Shown here one piece after another: positions 20,020-31,788 of a stretch of DNA of 41,291 nucleotides. A program made the translations under genes and the position numbers. Origin of the DNA: Obelidium mucronatum (taxonomy: Eukaryota > Chytridiomycota > Chytridiomycetes > Chytridiales > Chytriomycetaceae); NCBI GenBank assembly GCA_025765595.1, contig JAIVFH010000240.1, positions 1 through 41,291 on the forward strand, given 5' to 3'. The notes below the pieces were generated by a model. It did no database searches, was not told where the DNA came from, and saw nothing but the letters and a program-made list of their open reading frames with translations. Numbering within the stretch: position 1 is the first letter of the stretch; every line of letters begins with the position of its first letter.

Positions 20020-20507
20020 TTAGTCATCGCAAAGCTCTTCCTGTAACTGCGAAGAGAGTTCATGGCATTCTTCCAATAGCTCTGCGATCCTAGCCTGTAG
20101 TTTTTTTTTCGTTCTCCTTAGTTCAATGTTCAAGTTACATATCTAGTTTTGGGGTTTTCGACAACTGTACCTGGCCTGGTGCAATGGATCCATCTCTTTC
20201 ATGGACAGCTGCGTCGACAATCAATTCATCGATTTGACATAACTGCTCCTTGATATCCTACGTATTGTATGCAAATACTTTCAGTTACACCAACTAACAA
20301 AAGAGAAAAGAAAGGGATATGTGGGGGGAAGTTCCAAGAATCTCCTATTGTTAGGCTTTTTTTTTTTGTCATTGGTACCTGTACATCCTCCAGCGTCATT
20401 CTGCACTCTTTCAAATCAGCAAGGATATCTCGTAATCGATCCTCTACTTTTTGAGCACGTGTCCAATTGTCTTTGGTTGCGGTTCGAGGTCTGTTTGAAC
20501 GTCCCAT
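20020..20507 (-). CDS. Small helical protein of 96 aa, tandem paralog A
   Basis: Three exons (20507-20379, 20257-20171, 20094-20020) total 291 bases, 96 residues. It begins MGRSNRPRTATKDNW, a short basic N-terminus absent from the paralog, followed by two or three amphipathic helices and an acidic end (QEELCDD). Compared with paralog B it has one extra intron, at APGQ/ARIAELL, a position continuous in B, so an intron was gained or lost after duplication. The function is unknown. CSTF2 lies 86 bases upstream in the same direction. Confidence 0.65.
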
Positions 20508-20593
20508 GATTATTAATCTATTTATAGAATATTTCTCTTTCCCAAAACACTCTTTTTTTCTTTTATTAGAGTTCTTTTTTCTTTTTTTTTACT

Positions 20594-21991
20594 TTATAGA
20601 CCCAGTTGCGCACGCTTTAAAAAAAGGGGGGAAATTGTGAGTTTTAATGACATCAAATTTTTTTTTGAGAAATTCTTACCAATTGAATCACACCAGCTCG
20701 TTGGTCCAACGGTAATGCCTGGATTTGTTCCGGTGTCATGCTTAGCACTTGCATCAAAAGCTTTGTGTTTTTTTTTTTTTTTTTTCAAAAAAGATATGTT
20801 TAACTTTCGGGAAAAATATAGTGAAAGAGAAAATACGCACCTGTTGTTGTTCTGCATCAACCAAACCGGCAGCAGCGACTGCTTGCATCGGAGCAGCAGC
20901 AGCAGCCGGCACGATTTGTGGAAATCCAACTCCCATGACTCCAGTATTTTGAACTATGGGCGGCATGGGTGTTGGAACAACAGTCTGACCCGCCGGAGAT
21001 TGTCCCATTTTCTATTATTTTATTTTTTTTCAATTTGTACAATTAGTATAAACACTCATTTTTTTCGTAGTAGGACAGATTAAAATACCTGCAGGATACT
21101 TGCGTCAATCACATTCATTGCAATCATTGCTTGAAATATTGCGTACGTTAATTGAGGATTCGCGGATAGAAGGGAATGCACTTGGTCCGGTGCATTCACA
21201 GCCATAAGCTTTTTTTTTTTTTTTTGAAAGAATCACCTTAAAAGGAGCAACTAACAAAAACAAACCGTACCTTCAATTGAGCCATTGCATCCAAGAGCTG
21301 ATGCGATGGAATAGTTTCCAATGCTTTTGTGATTGCATCCGTGGATGATCCAGTTGAAATCACGGGTTGTGGTGCATATGTTGAAGATTGAGCTGGAGCA
21401 GATTGCTTCCGCTAAAAAGAATGAACCATCAATTACTTTCCTGCCATCCTCGATTTGGCAATAAACAAAAAAAAATTGTTTCTTTACGTCGTCGTATCGG
21501 CTGGGCGGTTCGTCCTTTGTATCGCTCTCGGCAAAATCAATTCTCAGTTGTCGACCACCAATGTCAAAGTTATTCAAGTTGCGCACAGCACTAGCAGCGA
21601 TTTCGCTATCTGCAAAAAGATGCGGGAACAGAGAGATTGGAATGAGGTTTTTTTTTCTTCAGTAGAGTCCAAGCTGAGAACTCAAAAGGTTGGCCCAGAC
21701 CTTGGAATGTACAGAACCCAAAGCCTTTCGCTTTTCCAGTATCTTTGTCGAATACAAGACGGAATTGAACGACGGGGCCAACTTCAGTGAATATTTCAAT
21801 CAATTGCTGTTCTGTGACATCGTCTGCAAATGGAGTTACTACTCTCAACGCCTTATGGCTCCAGTTCGCACAAACAAATCTCACATGGAATATTTCCGAC
21901 TAAATCAGAAGGATGCATTCGTGTTAGTGTGGTGCGAAAGTGCGAAGAACCGGCCCATACCAAAAACAACCCGAGATGAAGATGCAGCCAT
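20594..21991 (-). CDS. CSTF2: Cleavage stimulation factor subunit 2 (CstF64/Rna15)
   Basis: Nine exons, including one of only 15 bases (21991-21961, 21899-21885, 21823-21701, 21609-21488, 21411-21271, 21208-21089, 21011-20841, 20760-20680, 20614-20594), total 825 bases, 274 residues. An RRM opens the protein: RNP2 VVFVGNIPY at 8-16 and RNP1 KGFGFCTF at 48-55, continuing through [12 protein letters not shown] hinge domain follows ([18 protein letters not shown], then [16 protein letters not shown]), next a Pro/Ala-rich linker, and last the C-terminal helical domain ([17 protein letters not shown] to RAQLGL). CstF64 binds the GU-rich element downstream of poly(A) sites. It is short for the family because the linker is reduced. 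Identity is very secure. Confidence 0.94.
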
Positions 21992-22062
21992 TTATCAAGT
22001 ATTTTTTTTAATAACCAGATTAAATGTAGGTAAATCAATATGTAATAAATATAATTTATCAT

Positions 22063-22730
22063 TTATTTTTCACAAACGAGAGTGACTGTCAGAACTCGAG
22101 TTGACAAGTCAAACTGCGCTCCCACTTCCTCCAACACAACGTTGTGGTTCAATTCAATCTCAAGTGGTTTATACAAGGACGCAGCGGTTTTGCCAGCAGG
22201 CGTGACAATCAATTTCCTTGCTTCAACATCCAAGTGTAGATTTCCCTTGATGGTCGCCTGATTCCAAAAAAACAGGTTCATCAATGACTAACGCCAACCA
22301 AAGTTGCAAAAGTCTTACCAATTTCGGTAAAGATACTCTAGCCACCAAAAACTCTGGTTTTCCAGCAGGTGGTTCAGCAAATACTTCGTGGTGCGGTAAC
22401 ACTGCATTAACAAAGTCTGTACTCTGAGTTTGCGCAAGCTTAGGGACATCCGGGTTCACAGATTTCGGAGGAGCAATAGTTTTGGGGATTTCAGTAATAA
22501 TTGATTTTGATTGTTTTCGAATCGTGTGTAGTGAAATTTCCCCCTTTGACTTGAGCTTTGGGAATGACACGTCACGCGATAATGTGAGTTCGTGTTTTGA
22601 TTCAATCCATTCGCAGCACAGGGTGACCATAAATGCGTGGAATGATGCGTCTTTCGTGCAATGCTCGAATGGAGTTGTGTTGCAGGCAGCGTCAAACACA
22701 AGGCAGAGCTTTCCGGCTCAACAACAACAA

Positions 22731-22770
<40 letters not shown>

Positions 22771-23565
22771 TAGCAAACCAAAAGAGAAAATTCGCTGTTA
22801 AATCTTACATTTGTCTTTATCGGTTCTGGGTGCAGACAGACTCAATGGAACTTTGAAGCTAACATTATCGCTTTCAAGCATTGCACGCGCTACTTCCTAC
22901 CAGCCGATTTCAAGGTTACAAAATCCTTAAATTTAACGTTTTGGGCAAAGTTCATTGGTTGCAAACCTCATAATCCATCGTTGGTGGGGGAGGAATATCG
23001 GCAGAATGACATAAGTTGATAAAGACCTTCATTCCTAATATACAAGAAACATAATCGAGAAATAAGAATGAATTTGTGAGAAGCATGAATGCAAACCCAA
23101 CCTTCCGGATAGTCCTCTTTACGTTCAGCCAAGTGTGTTTTGATGACCAAACCAGCCTTTGGGCGAATCTGCATCATCGGCTCCTGAGGAGCGCCTCCCT
23201 CCTTCTTTCCAGCAGACAAAGCAGCTAGAACTGAAGCCATTGCAGCCGGGTCTATTCGTAAGGTTTTTTAGCAGCTCGCCCCTCCTCAAAACCATAGCTC
23301 TGAATTCACCAGCATCCTCAGGAAAAGGCAAATTCTTTGCCGCGCCTCCTTTTTCAGTAGCTTCAATTGCACTTTGCAGAAGCGCCGCTGCTTGGGGATT
23401 CTTTGCCATCGCTTCAAGAAACGCAGCAAACTCCTCATCGCCTTCGACACCCTCAGCCCCCTGGGCTGCCTCTGACGAGTTCGATGCGCTGGCATTAGAC
23501 CCGGAGAGCATTCGGGAAATCAAGTCTGAGTTGTCATTGTCAAGAGAGTCCGTTGTGGGTGCCAT
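22063..23565 (-). CDS. PIH1-domain protein (R2TP / dynein assembly type)
   Basis: Six exons (23565-23310, 23251-23102, 23034-22967, 22896-22809, 22716-22319, 22257-22063) total 1155 bases, 384 residues. After an acidic N-terminus, the PIH1 domain runs from MMQIRPKAGLVIKT through KVFINLCHSADIPPPP, VPLSLSAPRTDKD and CLVFDAACNTTPFEHC. A C-terminal CS-like beta domain begins near KPEFLVARVSLPKL and ends TRVLTVTLVCEK. PIH1 proteins act as Hsp90 adaptors in R2TP complexes or in pre-assembly of axonemal dyneins; which applies here cannot be told. In a flagellated fungus either is reasonable. The intron at 22717-22808 contains a 37-base A-run and its acceptor is the least sure join. Confidence 0.85.
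22732..22768. repeat. Poly(A) tract of 37 bases inside an intron
   Basis: Lies within the PIH1 gene intron, preceded by acaacaacaac. On the coding strand it is a T-run a few bases before the inferred acceptor, so it serves as a very long polypyrimidine tract. Length polymorphism is likely. Confidence 0.9.
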
Positions 23566-23759
23566 GAATGATTATTTAAGATTATTTATAACTTTTTTTG
23601 AAAACAGAAGAACTTCGTCTGTATTTCTTTTATTTAAAACATTGCAATAGATTAATCCACTTTTGGTGTAAAGAGCAATTTTTGTTTCGTTCTGGAAAAC
23701 AATGACGGGCGGTTTTTTTTTCTTTATTCAACTGGAGAGAAATCACCTATTCTTGAGCA
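23566..23759. promoter_or_regulatory. Shared upstream region of the PIH1 and CCDC186-like genes
   Basis: 194 bases between two divergent start codons, AT-rich, with T-runs near 23713-23722 and no clear core promoter motif. Both genes must be driven from here. Confidence 0.5.
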
Positions 23760-26700
23760 ATGTCATCGTTAGAGGGCACAGACGACCACCACAAGGGTAA
23801 CACGATCGCGATTTTTATTTGCTATCATCATATAGTGATCATCTCCAAAAATAAAACATAGTCGTCGAGAAGCTACAAACAGAGAAACTTGCCCTGGAAA
23901 AGGAACTCAAAAAGAAAAATGATCTCATCGCGCTCACGAAGGATAAGCAAGCAGTTCAACAGCTTATTGATGAAAACGCAAAGATGAAACAGGAGATGGA
24001 GGTGCTGGAGATGTTCAAGACTCAGAACGTCGCGTTGAAGGATCATATGCACCAGATTGCAGCTAGCAGTGATGAGCAACGGGTTAAGCTGGCTCACTTG
24101 ATTAAAGAAAATATCGAGTTGAAATCAAAGCTGCCCCAGACTGATCTTGGCGGCTCGGTGGCGGCACCTGCGGCAGAGAATCCTATGGACTCAATAATCA
24201 AAGGATTTGAGACCACAATCAACGATCTGAGATCCGAAAACTTGAGATTGGAAGAAGCTTTGAAAAAGTCCCAAGATGAACTTGCTGAGGAAAAGAAGAA
24301 AGTCGCTGACGCAATTGCGAAATCTGCAACGCCACAACCAGCGACCACGGCTGGTACTTCTGCGACATCTGCAGCTGCAATTACATCGAAATTATGGTGG
24401 GGCAGCACTGCATCGAAACCGACAACCCCGACTCCATCCGCCCAACCTGCTCCTAGTTCCGCCTCCACGACCCACCTACCAGTAGACACTTCCAAACTGG
24501 AGGAGCAATTGAAAACTGCCAACGCAGAAATAGATAAACTGAAGTCACAAATCTCAACATTGGAATCAAACCACAAACCATCCGCTAACGCCACTGACTC
24601 CAATGCAATCACGGCAATTGTATTTGAAGAAGCAAAGAAAGATCATGTGAAACTCGTTGAAGGCCTCCAAGCTGAAATCCAAACTCTGAAAACACAACTC
24701 CAACAAGCCCGTGAAACTTCAGCTGAGAACCACAACCTCGTCAGCAACATTGAAAAATCCCTTCATGAGGCGAAAGAAGCATTGGAAAAGTCAAAAGAGG
24801 AGGCTAAACTGACCAAACAACAACTAGCGCAGAGCGAAACCATCGTGAAAAATGCCAAAGATTTGGATACCCAATTGCAAACGGTCACCTCTCAGTTGAA
24901 AGAAATTTCACAAACTTTGGAAGAGGCGAAAGGTAATTTCACTGCTTTTTTTCCAGCTTGATAGTAAAAAAACCAACTATTCGCAGCTGAAGTGGCCAAA
25001 TCCAACGCCAAAATTGCAGAAGAGTCTAAAAACAGCGCTACAATGGCAGCTAAGGCTGCAGAGCTCGAAAAGTCTCTTGCATCCGGACAATTACAGATTA
25101 CGACACTCTCTAACAGTCTGAAAGAGCAAGGCGAAAGGATCCAGGCCCTTACAATCGAAGCCAATGCCCAAAAGTCTAGCCATGAAAAATCTCTTCAGTC
25201 CCTTAAGTCTGAAAAAGACTCACTGGTCTCTACATATGAAGGGAAAATCCGGACTTTGCAAGAAACAGTTGCAAAAAAGAGTATAGAATTGCAAGCACTA
25301 CAAGCGAAAACTGCAAATTCTGAGGGATCACCCGAAGGCGAATCAAATGCAACAGCAGCTCCCGGTTTCGATTTCCTGACTTCTCCAGAATTTGAAAGCC
25401 TAAAGAGTGGCTACGAAAACGACAAGAAGATTTCTCTTGACAGAATCGCATCTTTGGAAATCAAGATTTCTTCTCAAATTGCTGAACTCGAAGATTGCAG
25501 AAAGTCTATGTTTGAGAAAGAGGCGGAGATTGACACTCTGAAGCGAAACAGCGCTGATCAAGCAACACAATTGTCCTCGCAGCTTCGCGATAAGGAAACA
25601 GAGGTTGAGCAATTGAAAGCTAAATGTAATGCTCTTCAAGATCAAATCGATCAAGTTTCAAAGAAGTTGTCAGAGTCAAGCCAAGTCTCTGCCGGACTGG
25701 AGGGAAAGCTACAGGAAGCGAAAGCAGTTTTAAACAAAGAACACGCAGACGCCCTCAAAAAGAGGGAAGCCGAGATCGATGCCGCTCACAATAAGGAAAC
25801 TAATGCACTTCGTGAAGAATACAAGAAGGAAAAGTCCGCGTTAGAAGAAAAAGCGAAAAAAGAGAAGGCTTCATTGGAGGAAAAGTTCAAACAAGAAAAA
25901 GCGTCTCTCGAAGCTTCAAGTGCACAGTCTGTAAAAGAACTAGAGCAATTACGCAAAGAACTCTCTGATTTCAAGGACAATGCATCCAAGGGATCAAAGA
26001 CATCCGAAGCTCAAATAAAGGCGCTTGAAGAAAGGCACAAAAAGGAGCTGAACGAATTGGCTGAGACTTCCAAGAGAAGCTTAACGGACCTTGAGGCTAG
26101 GCTCAAGAAAGAGCTCACAGAAGCAGTGAAAGTTGCCGAAGAAAAGAAAAAGAAGGAGGTCGAAGATAAAATGACGAAGGAAAGGCACGATGTGGAGGAA
26201 AAACTGAATAAGGAAAAGTCTGCATCAGACGAAAAGCACCAAAAAGAAAAGAGCGAGTCCGAAGAAAGGTTCAAGAAGGAAAAGTCAAAGATTCAAAGTG
26301 ATTTGGACTCAGCGAAAGCCGAAGTAGATAAGCTGAAGAAGGATGTCGCCAATCAGGAATCCCAAAAGGCCGAACAGGCCAAGAAGTTTGAGAAGGAACT
26401 ATTTTCGAGAAACGATGATATTGGAAAATATACGTCCAAAATCAAAGCCATCGAATCCGAGTTCGAAAGTTTCAAGGGAGACGCTGCCAAATCAGCTGCA
26501 GAATTGAATGACAAAGTCTCACTGGCAAACACAGCAATTGGAAAACTCAATGAAGAGCTTGTGTTAGAAAAGTCGAAGTATTCTCAGTTGCAGAGCGAGC
26601 TTAAACTAACGCAAGACAAATTGAACACGATTCAAACAAAAATGGATGTTATCACAGCAGAACTGGAAGTTTCCAGATCTTCATCTGACCGTTTGTCAAA

Positions 26701-27900
26701 AATGAATGGTGAAAAGGATGACGCCATCAAGAAGCTGAAGCAGCGAACAGACGAACTCACGCAGACTCAAACAAATCTGGCAAAAACAATTGCCGGTTTA
26801 GAAAAAGACAAGGAAAATCTAAGCAAAAACATTTCGTCGCAAACTTACAAAATTGGGGATCTCGAAAGCCGTTTGCAACAACAGCAAAATGACTTTTCTG
26901 AAACACGAAAAGCTGATGCTAAGAATATCGACAGCCTCAATGAAGCTATTGTCGCCTTGAAGACAGAAAACTTCACCATGGCCACCAAAGTGAAGGACGT
27001 TCAAAGTGAGCATCGGGCCATGGAAAAGCGAGGTGCTTTAATTGTAAGTGGGATATGCTGCTTCACTTACAGCTAATAGATGAGAAATGCAGATCAAGGA
27101 CCTTCAAAAACAAATTATCAAGGAAAGAAAGAGACAGGGATCTCCGGAGCAGAGCCAAAATGACAGTATGGACAGCCTGGGTAAGCTGAAATCCTTTAAG
27201 AACAAACATTGACGGCCATCCAGCTACTCACAGCAGACAACCTTCCGAGTCGCAAGTACGAAAGCCCACAAAATCCCATTCTCACAATGAAAATGCAGCA
27301 CCGGGCGGAGTTGGTATTCCCAAGGTGGAAAGAGTAAGTTTCCCAAATTGTATTCAAGGAGTGATAACATGATGGAACTGAACAGCTCACAACGGAGCTT
27401 CTACAGTTGGCAAAAGAGAACGAAACTCTTAATAAGAGGTCCAAGAATGCAGAAGAGGAAGTTGCGTCGATTTACATTGCCAAAAATACTGTTTTTTCTG
27501 ACTGAAAATGCTATGTTAGATCCGAACACTCCACGACCGACTGGCTAAACAAACCGAAGAACTTGAATTAAAGTCAAAAGCGGTCCAGCAGTATATGCTG
27601 AGAGAATATTCAACACAACTGCAACCCGACGAAGCGAAGAAAAGTGGATTCTCGATGGATGTACTCACAAATTCATCAGCCATGCACAAGATGAATCCAG
27701 TATTGCTCTCTCAAGTGAATGTAAAAATGCAGAAGCTTCTAGAGGTATGCATGTTCGTTTCCAACGCCGGTTTTGGATTAACAAATTGAAAATACCAGGA
27801 ACTAACGTCTAAACTGATGGGACTCGAAGAGGAGAACCGAGTCCTGAAGCGGGCAGACCAAACTGCAGTAAACACCGTTCTTAAATCATCAACGGTTTAA
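23760..27900 (+). CDS. CCDC186: Long coiled-coil protein, CCDC186-like golgin/vesicle protein
   Basis: Eight exons (23760-23796, 23862-24932, 24987-27043, 27093-27180, 27224-27333, 27386-27460, 27520-27744, 27799-27900) total 3765 bases, 1254 residues. Almost the whole length is heptad-repeat coiled coil, with a Pro/Ser/Thr-rich break near residues 150-220 and a strongly charged stretch rich in KKEKxxLEEK repeats in the middle. The C-terminus carries the part by which I recognise the family: LKSKAVQQYMLREYSTQL, similar to the IIQNYILREE segment of animal CCDC186, followed by LSQVNVKMQKLLEELTSKL and EEENRVLKRAD. CCDC186 works at the trans-Golgi in dense-core vesicle cargo sorting in animals. 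The join 27460/27520 could instead use a donor at 27491, but that leaves a 29-base intron. The charged central repeats alone would not identify it. Confidence 0.75.
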
Positions 27901-27940
27901 GTACGTTTTTTATGGGTTGCAATAAAGTCTCTATAAAAGC

Positions 27941-28767
27941 ATGACGTCCAAACCAAGCGATGCAGAAGTCCTGGCGTCCCTAGAACACCGAATCGACTAC
28001 ATCTCTTCCATCACAACCGATGGCGCATTGCTTCGGCCTGGTCTTGAGTCTATACAACAGTCGGTTGCATCTGTGAAGTCTAAATTGGCCCAACTCGTTG
28101 CAGAGAGGTAGTTGCTCTTATCTTATGTCAACCAGCTGAACTAACAACCCTGTGTTTTCTAAGGCGGGTTCTTGGAGACTTCCTGCAGAAGTGTGGGTTC
28201 TTGGCTCATCCTTAAAAATGGTTTAACCAACGCTACAGACGCCCAACTCAAGGAAATCATAAGCAACCACACAAATACAACAGAACAAAACTCATCTTCA
28301 GCTCTTGATTTGGACATGGGACTGGGTCTAGACCCAGCCTCGAAGAAGGAAATAGTATTGGCAGCAGAGGAGGAGATTATGGTTTTGTCTGAACAGCTTC
28401 GAGAGATTGATGCACTAAAGGGAGAGATTGATTCTCAAGCAATGAATGGTGAGTAACTGCTTGTTACAGGTCTTTCATCTGAATTTTGATTTGAATGGTC
28501 ATCAAACAGGTCTTGACCAACGCGTGGCAGCCCTTTCTCCAATAGAATTCACCCAAATCGCGCAATCACAAGCATCTGCCGCTCTGAAGGAGGAGTTTAT
28601 GACAGTTTTAGATGACTACAACGAATATGTAAGTGATGATTCTGATTTTTCTTGAGTTCTAAAACATTGAATGAATAACACAGATTGAAACCCTGTCGCA
28701 AGTTTTTTTGTATTATGATTCGCTACTAAATGCCATTTCTGCGAAACTGGATGCCGAAGGATTGTAG
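27941..28767 (+). CDS. DCTN3: Dynactin subunit 3 (p22/24)
   Basis: Four exons (27941-28107, 28189-28448, 28510-28628, 28684-28767) total 630 bases, 209 residues. The C-terminal half matches dynactin p22/24: DPASKKEIVLAAEEEIMVLSEQ, then LSPIEFTQIAQSQASA, then LKEEFMTVLDDYNEYIETLSQVF with LLNAISAKLDAEGL at the end. The N-terminus (ASLEHRIDYISSI) also fits. It is part of the dynactin shoulder and helps dynein carry cargo along microtubules. The start is 40 bases after the stop of the upstream gene. The first intron acceptor (28188) is chosen to keep frame; an earlier acceptor at 28163 gives a stop soon after. Confidence 0.82.
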
Positions 28768-28888
28768 AATAAATATCTTGTTTTACTTTTTACTGTCTGG
28801 CCAATGCGTTGGTATTTGACTCGTGATTTCCTTTGTGTGTCTGTCTTTCTCTTTCTTTCCATTGTTGGAACTTTGTATTGTCAAAATT

Positions 28889-29889
28889 ATGAAGGACTTG
28901 TCAGGAGTTGCGAAAGAGATTACCGCCATCTCTGTTGGCGGAGGTCCGACCAACTGGGCTATTCTAGGTTCGCGCTTTTGAGTTGTATCTCGCAACCAAT
29001 ATTTTGGGCGGCTCCGACACGTGCAAACTGACATACTATTCCATGTTTTGTAGCCGAAGACAGCACAACGAAATCCATCCAAATCATCGAAAAGGGTGGG
29101 AACGGTCTACCAGAGCTTCGAAAAGCTATTCAAAAGACTAAATCAAGCGCAGCCACATCTGGTGCAGCCATGGTTGGGTTCATGTTCCACAACAATATGC
29201 CGTTGAAAATTCGGTTGATGGACACCAAGTCTTCCATTGCATTGGCAAAACACCATGACGTAAAAGTGCTTTTGAAGCACCACGTGGCAGTTGTGGACGT
29301 CAAGGACGTGGAGAAAGATCTGATGGAAGCTGCTGTTGAAAACGCAGTTTCCAATCTAACGCCAGTTCCATCCCCAGTTGGACAAAGCCCCGTTGACGAG
29401 CTGGAACTTGAAGTAGAGTTAAATCGCGCGTTTGAAGAGCAATTGAAGGTTGCGGAAACTTTGAAGCGAGGTGCGGCGGAGAAGTTGAACAGATTCTCAC
29501 AAGGAATCGCGCAAGAACAAAAAGAGGCTTTGGCCTTGCAACTTAAATCACGCGAGAAAACGGATGAATGGAAAAAGGTCTTGTTGGCCAAAACCGGGGG
29601 TCCAATGTTTGAAGGCTGGTTGGCGTTTAGACCATCTGCGACATCGGCGTGGAAAGCCAAATGGGCTGTCGTCGATTCCAAGAGACTGGATCTTTACCGA
29701 GATGAAACTAAGTCAACGAAACCCACCGTTATCTCTTTGGTGGCATCTCGCTTGACTGTTTGTCACGATGATGGTGCCATTCCTAACAGCTTTCAACTGA
29801 ACACAGCACCAGTTCCAGGAGCGATGTTTTACACAGAATCTAGGGACCTACTTTTTAGAATCAATGCCATTGTTGAGCTGAGTGCGTGA
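28889..29889 (+). CDS. ADF-H-like domain plus PH domain protein
   Basis: Two exons (28889-28967, 29054-29889) total 915 bases, 304 residues. The start is the ATG of MKDLSGVAKEITAI. Residues 1-125 look like an ADF-H/coactosin-type domain: GGPTNWAILAED, GGNGLPELRKAI, AAMVGFMFHNNMPLKIRL, VKVLLKHHVAVVDV. A coiled-coil stretch rich in Glu, Ala and Leu covers about 155-205. The C-terminal 95 residues resemble a PH domain: MFEGWLAFRPSATSAWKAKWAVV, RLDLYRDE, NSFQLNTA and a final helix RDLLFRINAIVELS. Actin binding coupled to membrane phosphoinositide or protein binding is inferred. The PH call is firmer than the ADF-H call. Confidence 0.65.
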
Positions 29890-30763
29890 TGGGAGTCAAA
29901 GTAATCTAAAATAATAAAAAAGTTGCAATACTTCTGAAGTATGCTTACATAACGAGTCATGGCACCCGAGAGCTCTTGGTTCTCATAAACCCCATGGTGC
30001 ATTTGTAACCCAGAGCAACAATATCAAAACGCCCAAACACAGCAGCGGCACCTTTCAGGGCCGACGACTGCGCAAGCCCTCTTGCAGAACAGTCGGCAGT
30101 AGCGTCGCTGCACATTCTCTCCCATATCTATCCAATCATTCATGTATCTTTTCGCTATACGGTCTTATGGAGTTTCTGTTGAATAAAGGCTCTTCCGTTT
30201 GGCATTTAATTTTCGGGGATCAGCCTTATTTTATGGTGACAGTGTGGCCAACCCAAACAAGGAGTGTCATTTCAAAGCAATTTCTGGAGTCGTGGCTATT
30301 TTGGATTCGATCCATTCTGTCTTTCACAAAGTCATTCTCCGCCGCAAATCCTTTCTGAGCTCGTTTTAGTTCGATATTCATTCGCCGCATCGGCATGAAA
30401 TACAGTGATGGCTAACTGGCCATTTGCTACACGCAGTTTCGTCATGAAAAAGGCTGGAATTTTTGGAGGCGTGGCGGCTCTTTTTTTCACTTGCTTCGCC
30501 TGTTCGAAAATTTTTCATCAACCGAATCTCGCAAACATGGCCATAAAACATCAGATAAATGGCGGCATAATTAAAATTATAAAAGAAAAGCGGCAATCTA
30601 GCCATGGCCTAACTTAAAGTTTTCGGGAATCGGTCTGGCAGTAGCCGCGTCTTGAATTTGAACGACAAAGAGTGGAGATGCTCTAAAATTACGACCGCCT
30701 TTTTTTCACAAGCCGGACTCAACAAAAGAATCAAAGCACGATTATTTTCAGACACAACGAATC
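29890..30763. other. Intergenic stretch without a supported gene
   Basis: 874 bases. On the minus strand a short open piece at about 30105-29955 reads AAAVFGRFDIVALGYKCTMG and looks protein-like, but has no start, splice partner or known domain. The last ~100 bases should contain the promoter of the membrane protein gene at 30764. Nothing else is apparent. Confidence 0.4.
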
Positions 30764-31406
30764 ATGCAAAAAATCAACAGCAACGACGAATGGTTATCCG
30801 CCACTGAGAAGGCGCAACCCAGCGAAGATGGCGCCGTCGCCAACCCAGCATCCAAGTGGCCACAACAGAGAAAAAAGGTGTGGATCATCTCGATCCTTGC
30901 CTTTGTTGCCGCCATTGTCGGTGTAATCGTCATAGTTGCTACCGCCAACAAGCAGACCACTCCTTCTACTGAAGTATCTTCCGTTGTTTTGGCTGCTGAT
31001 CCTGGTATGTTTATGTATGATTATGCCAACCCTTTTTTTTGGATGTTTCTTCATTTTTTGTGAACATCCTTGGTGCTGCATTTCACCAACACACACCGCA
31101 TTTTAAGGTTGGCCTTGGAGCCAGGCTTGGGCTGAGTTTCTCAACCCATCCAAGAAACAGGACAACAGTATCACAATTAACCCATTTGACAACCCTGGCT
31201 TTGCCCAACAACTTCAATCAAGCATCAAGAAGGAGATTGATGGCAGTGGTATTCCTACTGGGGCTGTTATCGACGGCAACAAGGGCAATGGGGGTAATGG
31301 TGGAATCGTTATTAATGCAGGCCAAGTTGGCGTCCTCCCGATTGCGCCTACCATTGTTGCCACCACCACCCAACGTGGTCCCAGTATCTTTTTTGGAAAG
31401 GAATAA
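30764..31406 (+). CDS. Single-pass membrane protein, short paralog without CAP domain
   Basis: Two exons (30764-31004, 31108-31406) total 540 bases, 179 residues. The N-terminus (KWPQQRKKVWIISILAFVAA) is an internal signal anchor nearly identical to that of the gene at 31789, predicting a type II topology with a short cytosolic tail. The lumenal part carries a DNPGFAQQLQSSIKKEI segment and a Gly/Asn-rich GNGGNGGIVINAGQVGV segment, both with counterparts in the paralog. It stops after TTTQRGPSIFFGKE, where the paralog continues into a long Ser/Thr linker and the CAP domain. It is either a truncated copy or a natural short form. Confidence 0.6.
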
Positions 31407-31788
31407 TTGGGATAATAAAAGTTGTTTCTTGCTTATACAGCCCTGATGAGTGCACACAATGAAAAAAAGGCTTTATGAAACAAAACGTTGGGGAATAGAG
31501 GAATGTTATTATCATACATATTTTAATTATTCTGATTTGTTGAGTAGTAGAAATAGCATGGGTGAATTTTTGGCAATCAAATCTACCGGTTGATAATTAC
31601 TGCAAGAAAATAAAGCTTGTGCAGAAATCAAGCGCTTTCGTTCGGATCTTCACCATCAGCGCTTCAAGGAGGTGAATCCCACTTGAACCAGCAACTCCTT
31701 TGCGAGAAGAATAATAATGACTGGTGAAGAATTCACAAGCCACAGGAACCGAAAACATCAATTCCGATGAATTTTTCCTTCCAAAAAA
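31407..31788. other. Intergenic region before the CAP-domain gene
   Basis: 382 bases, AT-rich, with gaaaataaagc near 31605. It presumably holds the terminator of the short paralog and the promoter of the next gene. No other feature seen. Confidence 0.4.

Noticed and set aside
24992..27076. Myosin tail, lamin or SMC protein as the identity of the long coiled coil
   Set aside because: There is no motor or ATPase domain, and the conserved C-terminal segment points to CCDC186; the charged repeats alone are not diagnostic.
27491..27519. A 29-base intron in the CCDC186-like gene
   Set aside because: Too short compared with the other introns; a donor at 27461 gives a 59-base intron and keeps the frame.
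29955..30130. Protein-like minus-strand stretch (FGRFDIVALGYKCTMG)
   Set aside because: No start, no splice partner and no known domain; recorded only as part of the intergenic region.
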